In this document: positions 8,554-18,256 of the stretch, piece after piece | How the letters are laid out: each line of letters starts with the position of its first letter | Numbering within the stretch: position 1 is the first letter of the stretch | DNA from: Rubrivivax sp. | GTDB lineage: Bacteria > Pseudomonadota > Gammaproteobacteria > Burkholderiales > Burkholderiaceae_C | DNA length: 64,000 bases | Assembly (NCBI GenBank): GCA_019635315.1 | Contig: JAHBZT010000001.1 | Coordinates: 248,001-312,000, forward strand | Reading direction: 5' to 3' | Program-made: the position numbers and the translations under genes | The notes under the pieces: generated by a model | Databases searched by the model: none | What the model was told of the DNA's origin: nothing | The model's input: only the letters and a program-made list of their open reading frames with translations

Positions 8554-9489
8554 GTGCGCAGCCTCGACGCCGCGGCGGTGCGCGCGGCGCTGCCGTTCCC
8601 GGCGCTCGTCGCCGCGCTGCGCCGCGCCTTCGCGGCCGGCGCCGAGGTGCCGCCGCGCCACGTGCACTCGATCGGCGACGCCGGCGTCTCGCTGCTGATG
8701 CCGGCCTGGCGCGCGGCGCCCGCCGCGCCGGCGCGCTACGGCGTCAAGATCGTCAACGTCTTCCCCGGCAATGCCGCACGCGGCCTGCCCGGCATCCACG
8801 GCGTCTATGCGCTGTTCGACGCCAGCACCGGCGTGCCGCTGGCGGTGCTGGACGGCAGCGAGCTGACGGCGCGGCGCACCGCGGCCGTGGCCGCGCTGGC
8901 GGCGGACTTCCTGGCGCGTGCGGACGCCCGCTCGCTGCTGGTGGTGGGCGCCGGCCGCGTGGGCTCGATCATTCCGGAAGCGATGCGCGCGGTGCGCCCC
9001 GCGCTGCGCGACGTGACGGTGTGGAACCGCACGCCGGCCGCGGCCGAAGTGCTGGCCGCGCGGCTGCGCGACCAGGGCTTCGTGGCACGGGCCACGGCCG
9101 ACCTGGCGGCCGCCGTGCCGCGCGCCGACATCGTGAGCTGCGCGACGCTCAGCGAAGCGGCGCTGGTGCAAGGCGCCTGGTTGGCCGAAGGCACGCACCT
9201 GGACCTCATCGGCAGCTTCGCACCGGCCATGCGCGAGGCCGACGGCGCGGCCTTCGCGCGCTGCCGCGTCTTCGTCGACACCGACGAGGCGCTGGCCAAG
9301 AGCGGCGACCTGCTGCAGGCGGTCGCCGAGGGCGCCTGGGAGACGGCGGCGCTGCAGGGCACGCTGGCGCAGCTGTGCCGCGGCGAGGCGGCCGGGCGCC
9401 GGGATGCCGCCGAGCGCACGCTGTTCAAGTCGGTCGGCACCGCGCTGGCCGACCTGGCGGCGGCCGAACGGGTGGCCGACGCGGCCTGA
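8554..9489 (+). CDS. Ornithine cyclodeaminase family protein
   Basis: About 311 residues of the OCD/mu-crystallin family, which covers ornithine cyclodeaminases and related NAD(P)H imine reductases. Visible landmarks are KIVNVFPGNAARGLPGIHG, DASTGVPLAVLDGSELTARRTAA and the Rossmann segment SLLVVGAGRVGS, then DIVSCATLSE and HLDLIGSF. No ATG is available: GTG at 8554 is the likely start, with CTG at 8530 overlapping the stop of the preceding gene as an alternative. Tight linkage to the polyamine receptor suggests one transcript. Confidence 0.88.
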   Translation: MRSLDAAAVRAALPFPALVAALRRAFAAGAEVPPRHVHSIGDAGVSLLMPAWRAAPAAPARYGVKIVNVFPGNAARGLPGIHGVYALFDASTGVPLAVLDGSELTARRTAAVAALAADFLARADARSLLVVGAGRVGSIIPEAMRAVRPALRDVTVWNRTPAAAEVLAARLRDQGFVARATADLAAAVPRADIVSCATLSEAALVQGAWLAEGTHLDLIGSFAPAMREADGAAFARCRVFVDTDEALAKSGDLLQAVAEGAWETAALQGTLAQLCRGEAAGRRDAAERTLFKSVGTALADLAAAERVADAA

Positions 9490-9564
9490 ACCGGCCCTGA
9501 GCGGCCCTGAGCGGCCCGCGATAATCCGCGCGCCGCCCGGCCCGGGCGCCGCGAGAAGCCGCCG

Positions 9565-9999
9565 ATGTTCAAGAAGCTCGTCCTGCCCCTGGTCGCCGCC
9601 GCGCTGCTGGTGGCGCTGTACTTCTGGGCCGCGCTGAGCTGGAACTACTCCACCGGCGACCGCGCCGGCTGGGTGCAGAAGCTGTCGAAGAAGGGCTGGC
9701 TGTGCAAGACCTGGGAAGGCGAGATGGCGATGGTCTCGCTGCCCGGCACGGCGCCGGAGAAGTTCTTCTTCACGATCCGCGACGACGTCGTCGCCGAGCA
9801 GGTCAGCCGCGTGATGGGCAAGCGCGTGACGCTGCACTACGACGAGAAGGTCGGCCTGCCGACGAGCTGCTTCGGCGAGACGCGCCACTTCGTGACGCGC
9901 GTGAGCGTCAGCGAGGAGATCCCGCTGGCCGCCGGCGTGATGGTGCCGTCGCGGCCGGCGTCGGCGGCCTCGGCCACCGCGCCGGCCGCTTCGCGCTAG
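9565..9999 (+). CDS. Membrane-anchored hypothetical protein
   Basis: A 144-residue protein with one N-terminal transmembrane segment (residues 5-27, followed by the WNYSTGDRAGW stretch) and a globular periplasmic domain containing GWLCKTWEGEMAM and LPTSCFGETRHFVT. Two cysteines (in LCKTW and TSCFG) could form a disulphide. Homologues in Burkholderiales are often labelled as hypothetical or, misleadingly, 6-phosphogluconate dehydrogenase; nothing here resembles that enzyme. The C-terminal tail is Ala/Ser/Pro-rich and probably disordered. Confidence 0.8.
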   Translation: MFKKLVLPLVAAALLVALYFWAALSWNYSTGDRAGWVQKLSKKGWLCKTWEGEMAMVSLPGTAPEKFFFTIRDDVVAEQVSRVMGKRVTLHYDEKVGLPTSCFGETRHFVTRVSVSEEIPLAAGVMVPSRPASAASATAPAASR

Positions 10000-10028
10000 G
10001 GCGGGCGCCGGCCGGCCGCGGCGCGGCC

Positions 10029-11720
<1,692 letters not shown>

Positions 11721-11834
11721 CGGGGGGTCTCCTCGGCCGGACGGTGCGGCCTGCTCTCGGATCGTTCGGGTCTTCGGTCTCGTCGGGACAAGCGTCGGGA
11801 TGACAAGGTCGGGCGCGCCGGCCCTTGCCGGCGG

Positions 11835-13532
11835 TCAGGGGCTGTGCCAGACCACGGCGCGGCCATGCGCGACCCAGCGATCGTAGTGCGTCGCGAACAG
11901 CGCCTCGATGCGGTTGCGCTTGACCTTGAACGTGGGAGTGATCAGGTCGTTGTCCACCGTCCAGGGTTCGGTCGTGACGACCACGCAGTCCAGCTGCTCG
12001 TGCGGGTCCAGCAGCGCATTGACGCTCTGCAGGTGGGCGGCCAGCGAGGCCTCCAGCTCGGCGCGCCCGGCGGGCTCCGCGGCGCGCCGCGCGGCGTCGA
12101 CGTTGAGCATCAGCAGCGCCAGCGGCTGGCCGAGGTTGGCGCCGGTCACGCAGCAGGCCTCCACCGCGCCGTGCATCACCAGCTTGTCCTCGATCGGCGC
12201 CGGCGCGACGTACTTGCCCTTGCTGGTCTTGAACAGGTCCTTCACGCGGCCGGTGATGCGCAGGTAGCCCTGGTCGTCGACCTCGCCCTTGTCGCCGGTC
12301 TTCAGCCAGCCGTCGGCGGTGAAGGCGGCCCGTGTCAGTTCAGGTTCGCGGTAATAGCCCAGCATCAGGCCGGGGCTCCTGACCTGGATCTCGCCGGTCG
12401 CGGGGTCGATGCGGCTTTGCACCCCTTCGTAGGGCAGGCCCACGGTGCCCGGCCGCTGCCGGCCCGGCAGCGTGGCGTGGCTGACGCCGCAGTTCTCGGT
12501 CATGCCGTAGACCTCGACCAGGTCCAGGCCCAGCTGCGCATACCAGCGCATCAGCTCCGGCGGCATCGGCGCCGCGCCGCCGGCGGCGAAGCGGCACTCC
12601 TGCAGGCCCAGCGCGGTGAGGATCTTCTTCCTGACGATGCCCTTCAGGATCGGGATCTTCAGCAGCCGCGCCAGCTTGGCCGGCGGCATCCTGGCGCTGA
12701 CGCCCTGCTGGAACTTGACCCACAGCCGCGGCACGCTGAAGAAGACCGTCGGCCGCGCGCGCTGCAGGTCCTTCGTGAAGGTGTCCAGGCTCTCGGCGAA
12801 ATACAGGTGCATGCCGGTCGCGAGCTGGCCATGCTCGACCAGCGTGCGCTCGGCGACATGGGCCAGCGGCAGGTAGCTGAGCATGCGCGCATTCACGTCG
12901 ACCTCGGGCACGCGCTTCAGACCAGACTGCACGCTCCACGCGAAGGTGCCGAAGCTGTGCATCACGCCCTTGGGCGCGCCGGTGGTGCCCGAGGTGTACA
13001 TGATGGTGGCCAGCTCGTCGGCGTCGCGCAGCGGCTGGCCGGCGAGCGGCACCGTCCTGGCGACGATGTCGTCCCAGCGCGGATAGCGCTGCTGCGCGTC
13101 GGCAGGCGCCAGCGGGTGCGAGATGCACGGCAGCCCGTCGGGGATGCCCGGCCGCATCGCGTCCCAGCCGTCGAGCTTGCCGACGAACAGCAGCTTCGCG
13201 CCGCTGTGCTCCAGGATCTGGCGGATGGTGCCGGCCGCCAGCGTCGGGTACAGCGGCACCGAGACGCCGCCGGCGAGCCAGATCGCGAAGTCGCAGATCA
13301 GCCAGTGCGCCGTATTCTTGGACAGCAGCGCGACGCGGTCGCCGCGCGCGAGGCCCTGCGCCTGCAGGTGGGCGGCCAGGCGGCGCGCCTGGTCCAGCAC
13401 CTCGCGCCAGGTGAAGTCGCGCACGACGTCGCCGCCCATGGGCTGGGTCAACACGACGCGCTCCGGTGCGCTGGTCTCCCAGTGGTACAGGCGCTGCAGC
13501 GCCAGCGCTTCGGGCGCGACGGGGGTGCTCAT
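11835..13532 (-). CDS. AMP-dependent acyl-CoA synthetase (copy 2)
   Basis: A 565-residue paralogue of the preceding-coordinate gene with the same domain plan: YTSGTTGAPKG near residue 180, EVYGMTENCG, WLKTGDKG and the identical TGRVKDLFKTSKGKYVAP hinge. The two proteins differ mainly in the N-terminal pocket regions and in the segment around the GMTEN motif, where copy 2 reads CGVSHATLPGRQ. This suggests duplication followed by some change of acyl specificity. It would be transcribed first of the pair. Confidence 0.93.
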   Translation of the reverse strand: MSTPVAPEALALQRLYHWETSAPERVVLTQPMGGDVVRDFTWREVLDQARRLAAHLQAQGLARGDRVALLSKNTAHWLICDFAIWLAGGVSVPLYPTLAAGTIRQILEHSGAKLLFVGKLDGWDAMRPGIPDGLPCISHPLAPADAQQRYPRWDDIVARTVPLAGQPLRDADELATIMYTSGTTGAPKGVMHSFGTFAWSVQSGLKRVPEVDVNARMLSYLPLAHVAERTLVEHGQLATGMHLYFAESLDTFTKDLQRARPTVFFSVPRLWVKFQQGVSARMPPAKLARLLKIPILKGIVRKKILTALGLQECRFAAGGAAPMPPELMRWYAQLGLDLVEVYGMTENCGVSHATLPGRQRPGTVGLPYEGVQSRIDPATGEIQVRSPGLMLGYYREPELTRAAFTADGWLKTGDKGEVDDQGYLRITGRVKDLFKTSKGKYVAPAPIEDKLVMHGAVEACCVTGANLGQPLALLMLNVDAARRAAEPAGRAELEASLAAHLQSVNALLDPHEQLDCVVVTTEPWTVDNDLITPTFKVKRNRIEALFATHYDRWVAHGRAVVWHSP

Positions 13533-13657
13533 CGGTGCTCGTCGCCGGCGATCCCCTCCGGCCGCCGGTCATGTCCTTCGATGGCGCGCAGCCTAGCGAA
13601 CTCCGACCGGCGCCGACAGCCGGGCGCACCCGGGGTGCCGCGCGCGCTTGCGCGCGA

Positions 13658-14518
13658 TCAATCGCGCCCGTTGCGCGCCGCTTCGTCGAGCTGTTCCTGC
13701 ACCTGGCGGGCGGCGCGCCGCACCAGCACCGGGTCCAGGTCGGCCTGCGGCGCGATCGCCGCGGCCACCTCGTCCAGCGCGTGGGCATCGTTCATCAGCA
13801 CGTGCACCAGCACCGACAGTGCCAGGATCGCGCGCCGGCCGGCGGCCTGGGCCGGCTGCGCCTGCGCCGGCAGCTCGGGCAGCTGCCGCGTGGCCTGGGC
13901 GTGGACGTGGTAGCGCACCGCGGTGACGGCGGCGGGGCCCAGGCCCCAGCTCTCGCACAGCGCGGCGCCCAGCGCGTCGTGGCTGACGCCGAAGCCGGCA
14001 TGTTCCAGCGTCACCAGTTCGACGTCGCCGGCCGGGTAGTGGCCGGCGGCGCGCAGCATCGCGCGGTAGTGGTCGGGGGCATGGCGGAACAGCACCGCCT
14101 TGCCGCATTCCTCGAACAGCCCGGCGGAATGCGCGGCCCAGCCGTCCAGGCCCAGGCGCTGGCCCAGGCGGCCCATCAGCAGGCCGCGGCGGCCGGCGCG
14201 CGACCACAGCGGCTCCAGCTCCACCGCCGGCGGGAAGGCGGCGCGCAGGCCCATCTCGAAGGTGATCGCCGCGACCTCGCGCATGCCCAGGTAGGTGATG
14301 GCCTGCTGCACGCTCTGCACGCGCCCCTTCAGGCCGTACAGCGACGAGTTGACCGCCTTCATCACCGCGGCGGCCAGCGCCATGTCGGTCTCGATCAGCG
14401 ACGCGGCGGCAGCCAGGTTGATGTCCTCCTCGGCCAGCAGCAGCGACAGCTGCACCAGCGCCTGCGGCTGCGAGGGGATGTCGATCTCGAGCTTGCGCAG
14501 TTCGGGGTTCACGGACAT
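13658..14518 (-). CDS. HDOD domain protein
   Basis: A 286-residue HDOD protein. The domain begins near residue 8 (LRKLEIDIPSQPQALVQLSLLL) and shows the typical SLIETDMALAAAVMKAVNSSLYGL and VQSVQQAITYLGMREV segments, then an HD-related region with HAGFGVSHDALGAALCESWGL. The metal-binding HD pair is degenerate, as is normal for HDOD. These proteins are signalling adaptors in chemotaxis, c-di-GMP and stress pathways and have no known catalysis. The ATG at 14518 gives a family-like N-terminus; the frame is open further upstream only by chance. Confidence 0.88.
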   Translation of the reverse strand: MSVNPELRKLEIDIPSQPQALVQLSLLLAEEDINLAAAASLIETDMALAAAVMKAVNSSLYGLKGRVQSVQQAITYLGMREVAAITFEMGLRAAFPPAVELEPLWSRAGRRGLLMGRLGQRLGLDGWAAHSAGLFEECGKAVLFRHAPDHYRAMLRAAGHYPAGDVELVTLEHAGFGVSHDALGAALCESWGLGPAAVTAVRYHVHAQATRQLPELPAQAQPAQAAGRRAILALSVLVHVLMNDAHALDEVAAAIAPQADLDPVLVRRAARQVQEQLDEAARNGRD

Positions 14519-14582
14519 GGGGCGGCGGACGCGGCGAGGGGAAATCGGACCCCATCGTAGGCCGCCGCGGCGACACCCGGGC

Positions 14583-14770
14583 ATGAAAAAGCGCCGGCTA
14601 AGCGGCGCTTTCAAGGAACCGGTCTCGTCGGCTCCGCGGCCTCCGGGAGGGTTCCCGGGCGCCGCGGCCGGTTCGTCGCAAGTGCTTTGTCGTCTCCTCA
14701 GGCCCCCACCCCGGCACGCGGCGCCCGCGGACGGGCGCTGCACCGGAAGTGGGCGCACTGTAACCGCGCG
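14583..14770 (-). ncRNA. Candidate structured small RNA in a 310-base gap
   Basis: The gap 14519-14828 holds no convincing gene but is highly structured. It contains a 7-bp hairpin at 14721-14738 (GCGCCCG, loop CGGA, CGGGCGC), a nested long hairpin at 14616-14674 (GAACCGG pairs with CCGGTTC, CCGCGGC with GCCGCGG inside it), and an intrinsic terminator at 14586-14611 read leftwards. On the minus strand this gives two folded domains ending at a U-tract, the layout of a small regulatory RNA. It could instead be the trailer of the GMC oxidoreductase transcript. It does not match SRP, 6S, tmRNA or RNase P RNA motifs. Confidence 0.35.
14586..14611 (-). terminator. Intrinsic terminator
   Basis: A perfect 9-bp stem, AAAGCGCCG (14588-14596) with CGGCGCTTT (14603-14611) around a 6-base loop. 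Read leftwards, the stem is followed by five T residues (the A-run 14586-14590 on the plus strand). It would end leftward transcription coming from the GMC oxidoreductase gene or from a small RNA in the gap, before the HDOD gene. Confidence 0.8.
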
Positions 14771-14828
14771 TGCCACGTGGGGGATCCGGACTAACCCGCC
14801 GCCCGGTCGCGGGGCCGGCACCGCCTGC

Positions 14829-16466
14829 TCAGCCGGCCGCGGCGATCCACTGCGCGGCGCGCTCGGCGATCATCAGCGTCGGCGCATTGGTGTTGCCGCT
14901 GGTGATGGTCGGCATCACGCTGGCATCGGCGACATGCAGCGCCGCGACGCCGCGCACGCGCAGCCGGGTGTCGACCACGGCCTGCACGTCGTCGGCGCGC
15001 CCCATGCGGCAGGTGCCCACCGGGTGGAAGATGGTGGTGCCGATGTCGCCGGCCAGGCGCGCGAGTTCGTCGTCGCTCTGGAACTGCACGCCGGGCCGGA
15101 CCTCCTGCGGCCGGTAGCGCGCCAGCGCCGGCATCGCGGCGATGCGCCGCGTCAGGCGCAGCGAGTCGGCGGCGACCTGGCGGTCCTCGGGCGTGCTCAG
15201 GTAGCGGGCCTGGATCTGCGGCGCGTCCTCGGGCCTTGGCGAGCGGATGCGCACGTGGCCGCGCGATGTCGGGTTGAGGTTGCAGACGCTGGCGGTGAAG
15301 GCGTCGAAGCGGTGCAGCGGCTCGCCGAAGGCGTCCAGCGACAGCGGCTGCACGTGGTATTCGACATTCGGCCAGCGCTGCTGCGGCGAGCTGCGCGTGA
15401 AGGCGCCCAGTTGCGACGGCGACATGCTCATCGGCCCGCTCTGCGTCAGCAGGTACTGCAGGCCGATGCGCGCCTTGCCGAGCCAGGAGTTGGCCAGCGT
15501 GTTGAGCGTGCGCACGCCCTGCACCGAGAAGACGGCGCGGATCTGCAGGTGGTCCTGCAGGTTCTCGCCGACGCCCGGCAGCTCGTGGCGCGGCGTCACG
15601 CCCAGCCCGTGCAGCAGCGCGCCGGCGCCGATGCCCGAGCGCTGCAGCAGCGCCGGCGTGCCCACCGCGCCGGCCGCCAGCACGACGCCGCGCGTGGCGC
15701 GCACCTCGTGCGGCGCGCCGCCGCCGGCCGGCCGCAGCTCGACGCCGCCGGCGCGCCAGGGCGTGTCCTGGCCGGGCTCGAGCAGCAGCCGCGTCACCTC
15801 CTGCCCGGTGCGCACGACCAGGTTGGGCCGCGACAGCACCGGGCGCAGGAAGGCCTTGCTGGCATTCCAGCGCACGCCGCGCCGCTGGTTGACCTCGAAG
15901 TAGCCCACGCCCTCGTTGTCGCCGCGGTTGAAGTCCTCGCTGGCCGGCAGCCCGGCCTCGCGCGCGGCGGCGGCGAAGGCGTCGAGAATCTGCCAGCGCA
16001 GGCGCTGGCGCTCGACGCGCCACTCGCCGCCGGCGCCGTGGTGCGCGGCCCAGCCGGGATCGCCGGCGCGCCAGTGGTCCTCGTGGCGGCGGAAGACCGG
16101 CAGGCACTGGGCCCAGCTCCAGGCCTCGTCGCCGGTGGCGGCGGCCCAGCCGTCGTAGTCGCGTGCCTGGCCGCGCATGTAGATCATGCCGTTGATGCTG
16201 GAGCAGCCGCCCAGCACCTTGCCGCGCGGGTAGCGCAGCTGGCGGCCGTTGAGGCCGGCATCGGGCTCGGTGAAATACAGCCAGTCGGTGCGCGGGTTGC
16301 CGATGCAGTAGAGGTAGCCGACCGGGATGTGGATCCACAGGTAGTCGTCGCGGCCGCCGGCCTCCAGCAGCAGCACGCGGCGCGCCGGGTCGGCCGACAG
16401 GCGGTTGGCGAGCAGGCAGCCGGCCGTGCCGGCGCCGACGATGACGTGGTCGAAGGTCTCGTTCAT
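14829..16466 (-). CDS. GMC family oxidoreductase (choline dehydrogenase-like)
   Basis: A 545-residue FAD flavoprotein of the glucose-methanol-choline family. The N-terminal dinucleotide motif HVIVGAGTAGCLLANRL lies at residues 7-23; the PROSITE-type GMC motifs are seen as GKVLGGCSSINGMIYMRG near residue 85 and GVVLAAGAVGTPALLQRSG near residue 265; the C-terminus has DASVMPTITSGNTNAPT. Members oxidise alcohols to aldehydes or acids. The substrate is not determined; the protein lacks the BetB/BetI partners of a glycine-betaine operon. Confidence 0.92.
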   Translation of the reverse strand: MNETFDHVIVGAGTAGCLLANRLSADPARRVLLLEAGGRDDYLWIHIPVGYLYCIGNPRTDWLYFTEPDAGLNGRQLRYPRGKVLGGCSSINGMIYMRGQARDYDGWAAATGDEAWSWAQCLPVFRRHEDHWRAGDPGWAAHHGAGGEWRVERQRLRWQILDAFAAAAREAGLPASEDFNRGDNEGVGYFEVNQRRGVRWNASKAFLRPVLSRPNLVVRTGQEVTRLLLEPGQDTPWRAGGVELRPAGGGAPHEVRATRGVVLAAGAVGTPALLQRSGIGAGALLHGLGVTPRHELPGVGENLQDHLQIRAVFSVQGVRTLNTLANSWLGKARIGLQYLLTQSGPMSMSPSQLGAFTRSSPQQRWPNVEYHVQPLSLDAFGEPLHRFDAFTASVCNLNPTSRGHVRIRSPRPEDAPQIQARYLSTPEDRQVAADSLRLTRRIAAMPALARYRPQEVRPGVQFQSDDELARLAGDIGTTIFHPVGTCRMGRADDVQAVVDTRLRVRGVAALHVADASVMPTITSGNTNAPTLMIAERAAQWIAAAG

Positions 16467-16482
16467 GGGCGTGCGGGCCTCA

Positions 16483-17121
16483 TCAGGGCAGCGGGCCGCC
16501 GAGCACCGGGAACAGCTTCATCAGCCCGTCGGCGAGCAGCTCCACCGCCATCGCGGCCAGGATCAGCCCCATCAGCCGCGTCATCACGTTGATGCCGGTG
16601 CGCCCGAGCACGCGCGCGATGCGCCCCGAGGCGGTGAAGACCACGAAGGTCACCAGTGCGATCACGAGCCCGTAGCCGACCAGCACCGCGAGCTCCCACC
16701 ACTGGCGGGTCTTCTCGGCGTAGATGACCACGGTGGAGATGGTCGCCGGCCCGGTCAGCAGCGGGATGGTCAGCGGCACCACCGCGATGCTGGCCCCGGC
16801 GTCCACCTTCTCGCGGCCCTCGGTGACGTCGTCGGGGCGGGTCTCCGCGGGCTGCGCGTTGAGCATGCTGATCGCCGACAGCAGCAGCAGCGTGCCGCCG
16901 CCGACCTGGAACGAGGCCAGCGAGATGCCGAAGAACTCGATGATGCGCAGCCCGGCGAGCGCGCTGACGGCGATCACCACGCCGGCGCTGAAGGCGCTGA
17001 TGCGGATCGTGCGCTGGCGCTGCGCGCGGCTGAAGTTCTGCGTGAAGCTCAGGAAGAAGGGCAGCACGCCGACCGGGTTGACGATGGCCAGCAACGCCAC
17101 CAGCGGCTTGAGCAGCTCCAT
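16483..17121 (-). CDS. MarC family integral membrane protein
   Basis: A 212-residue membrane protein of the MarC/YchE/YhgN family with six predicted membrane segments. The start MELLKPLVALLAIVNPVGVLPFFLS and the TIPLLTGPATISTVVIYAE segment are diagnostic. A transporter role has been proposed for the family but not proven; an older link to multiple antibiotic resistance was withdrawn. I chose the ATG at 17121 rather than the upstream start at 17178 on family alignment. Confidence 0.9.
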   Translation of the reverse strand: MELLKPLVALLAIVNPVGVLPFFLSFTQNFSRAQRQRTIRISAFSAGVVIAVSALAGLRIIEFFGISLASFQVGGGTLLLLSAISMLNAQPAETRPDDVTEGREKVDAGASIAVVPLTIPLLTGPATISTVVIYAEKTRQWWELAVLVGYGLVIALVTFVVFTASGRIARVLGRTGINVMTRLMGLILAAMAVELLADGLMKLFPVLGGPLP

Positions 17122-17226
17122 GGCGCGATGGTAGGCGCTGCACCGTGGCGGGGCGCCGCGGGCCGGCGCGGCAACCACCGAGGGTTAATCCGGAGCCTAG
17201 AAAAACAACACTTGACGCCGCGCCGC

Positions 17227-17259
17227 TTTACAGGCAAGGCTTCACGAACTCCATAATAC
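17227..17259 (+). promoter_or_regulatory. Putative sigma-70 promoter of the RRM gene
   Basis: TTACAG (17228-17233) and CATAAT (17252-17257) are spaced by 18 bases in an unusually AT-rich patch. This would give a leader of roughly 90 bases before the GTG at 17352, in keeping with the long leaders of cold-regulated RNA-binding protein genes. The assignment is by eye only. Confidence 0.4.
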
Positions 17260-17351
17260 GGAGTCTGTGTCTGGCAGCCGCGCCATTGCCTGAATGGTTC
17301 ACGCAGGGTTGAGCTCCACATGGTTTGATTGGTATTTGTAGAGGGCTCCCC

Positions 17352-17843
17352 GTGGGAAACAAACTGTACGTCGGTAACCTGGCCTATTCCGTGCGCGACG
17401 ATTCGCTGCAGCAGGCCTTCTCGCAATTCGGCACCGTCAATTCGGCCAAGGTCATGATGGACCGCGAAACGGGCCGCTCGAAGGGCTTCGGCTTCGTCGA
17501 GATGGGTTCCGACGCCGAGGCGCAGGCCGCCATCAACGGCATGAACGGCCAGGCGCTGGAAGGCCGCGCGGTCGTCGTCAACGAGGCGCGCCCGCGCGAA
17601 GACCGCCCGGGCGGCGGCTACGGCGGTGGCGGCGGTGGCCGCGGCGGTTATGGCGGCGGCGGTGGCGGCTACGGCGGCGGTGGTGGTGGCGGCGGCTACG
17701 GCGGTGGCGGTGGCGGCGGCGGCCGCAGCCCCTACGGCGGCGGTGGCGGCGGTGGCCGCAGCCCCTACGGCGGCGGCGGTGGCCGCAGCGGCGGCGGTGG
17801 CGGTTACGGCGGCGGCGGCAACCGCGGCGGCTACGGCGACTGA
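17352..17843 (+). CDS. Glycine-rich RRM RNA-binding protein
   Basis: A 163-residue protein with one RNA recognition motif and a glycine-rich tail. RNP2 (KLYVGNL) is at residues 4-10 and RNP1 (KGFGFVEM) at 44-51; residues 90-163 are GGGYGGGG-type repeats broken by two RSPYGGG units. Bacterial proteins of this kind (cyanobacterial Rbp-like) bind single-stranded RNA and are often cold-induced. The start is GTG, with AGAGGG upstream. The tail should be disordered and may drive weak self-association. The gene is monocistronic and ends at a strong hairpin. Confidence 0.93.
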   Translation: MGNKLYVGNLAYSVRDDSLQQAFSQFGTVNSAKVMMDRETGRSKGFGFVEMGSDAEAQAAINGMNGQALEGRAVVVNEARPREDRPGGGYGGGGGGRGGYGGGGGGYGGGGGGGGYGGGGGGGGRSPYGGGGGGGRSPYGGGGGRSGGGGGYGGGGNRGGYGD

Positions 17844-17867
17844 TCAGCGGTCCCGACCCAGATGCAC

Positions 17868-17891
17868 GAAGGGCGCCTGCGGGCGCCCTTC
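17868..17891. terminator. Hairpin terminator after the RRM gene
   Basis: A perfect 10-bp stem GAAGGGCGCC (17868-17877) with GGCGCCCTTC (17882-17891) and a TGCG loop. The T-tract is poor, so it may need Rho or serve both the RRM gene and the convergent SbtB-like gene. Confidence 0.65.
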
Positions 17892-17938
17892 GCCATTGTC
17901 GGACCCCGCGCAGCCTTCGGGCGTTCGGCCCCGGCCAG

Positions 17939-18247
17939 TCAGAAGCGTTCCGGCCGCAGCACCTGCACCCTGGAGAAGGTCATCGACACCGCATAGTTGG
18001 GCGCATAGGCCTGCAGCACATGGGCCGCGATCGCGTCGGCCACCGCCTCGTCGCAGATGACCTGCAGCTCGATCGTGCGGTCGGCCTCCCAGGCGCCCTC
18101 GCGCACGCCGCTGCGGCCGGCGCCGCGCACCTCGGTCACCGTCCAGCCCTGCGCGCCGCGCTCGCGGGCGTCGCGCACGAGCGCCTTCTCGATGGCCGCC
18201 TCGGCCAGGATGACCAGCAGCGTCTTGTCGTGCTTCGCCAATGTCAT
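17939..18247 (-). CDS. P-II-like regulator (SbtB-type)
   Basis: A 102-residue protein with the ferredoxin-like pattern of P-II signalling proteins (KTLLVILAEAAIEKALVRDA, QGWTVTEVRGAGRSGVREG, RTIELQVICDEAVADAIAAHV). It lacks the classical uridylylation T-loop of GlnB. Its position directly downstream of an SbtA-like permease, nine bases apart, identifies it as SbtB-type: in cyanobacteria SbtB binds cAMP/AMP and closes the bicarbonate transporter SbtA. The C-terminal redox CGPxGC loop of some SbtB proteins is not present. Confidence 0.8.
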   Translation of the reverse strand: MTLAKHDKTLLVILAEAAIEKALVRDARERGAQGWTVTEVRGAGRSGVREGAWEADRTIELQVICDEAVADAIAAHVLQAYAPNYAVSMTFSRVQVLRPERF

Positions 18248-18256
18248 GCGGGCTCC

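Noticed and set aside
14583-14770. SRP RNA, 6S RNA, tmRNA or RNase P RNA in the structured gap
   Set aside because: I looked for the SRP domain IV core, the 6S closing stem and bubble, the tmRNA tRNA-like ends and RNase P conserved motifs; none is present.
17610-17843. CRISPR or minisatellite-like array
   Set aside because: The repeats are in-frame glycine codons of the RRM protein tail, with no spacers of constant length.
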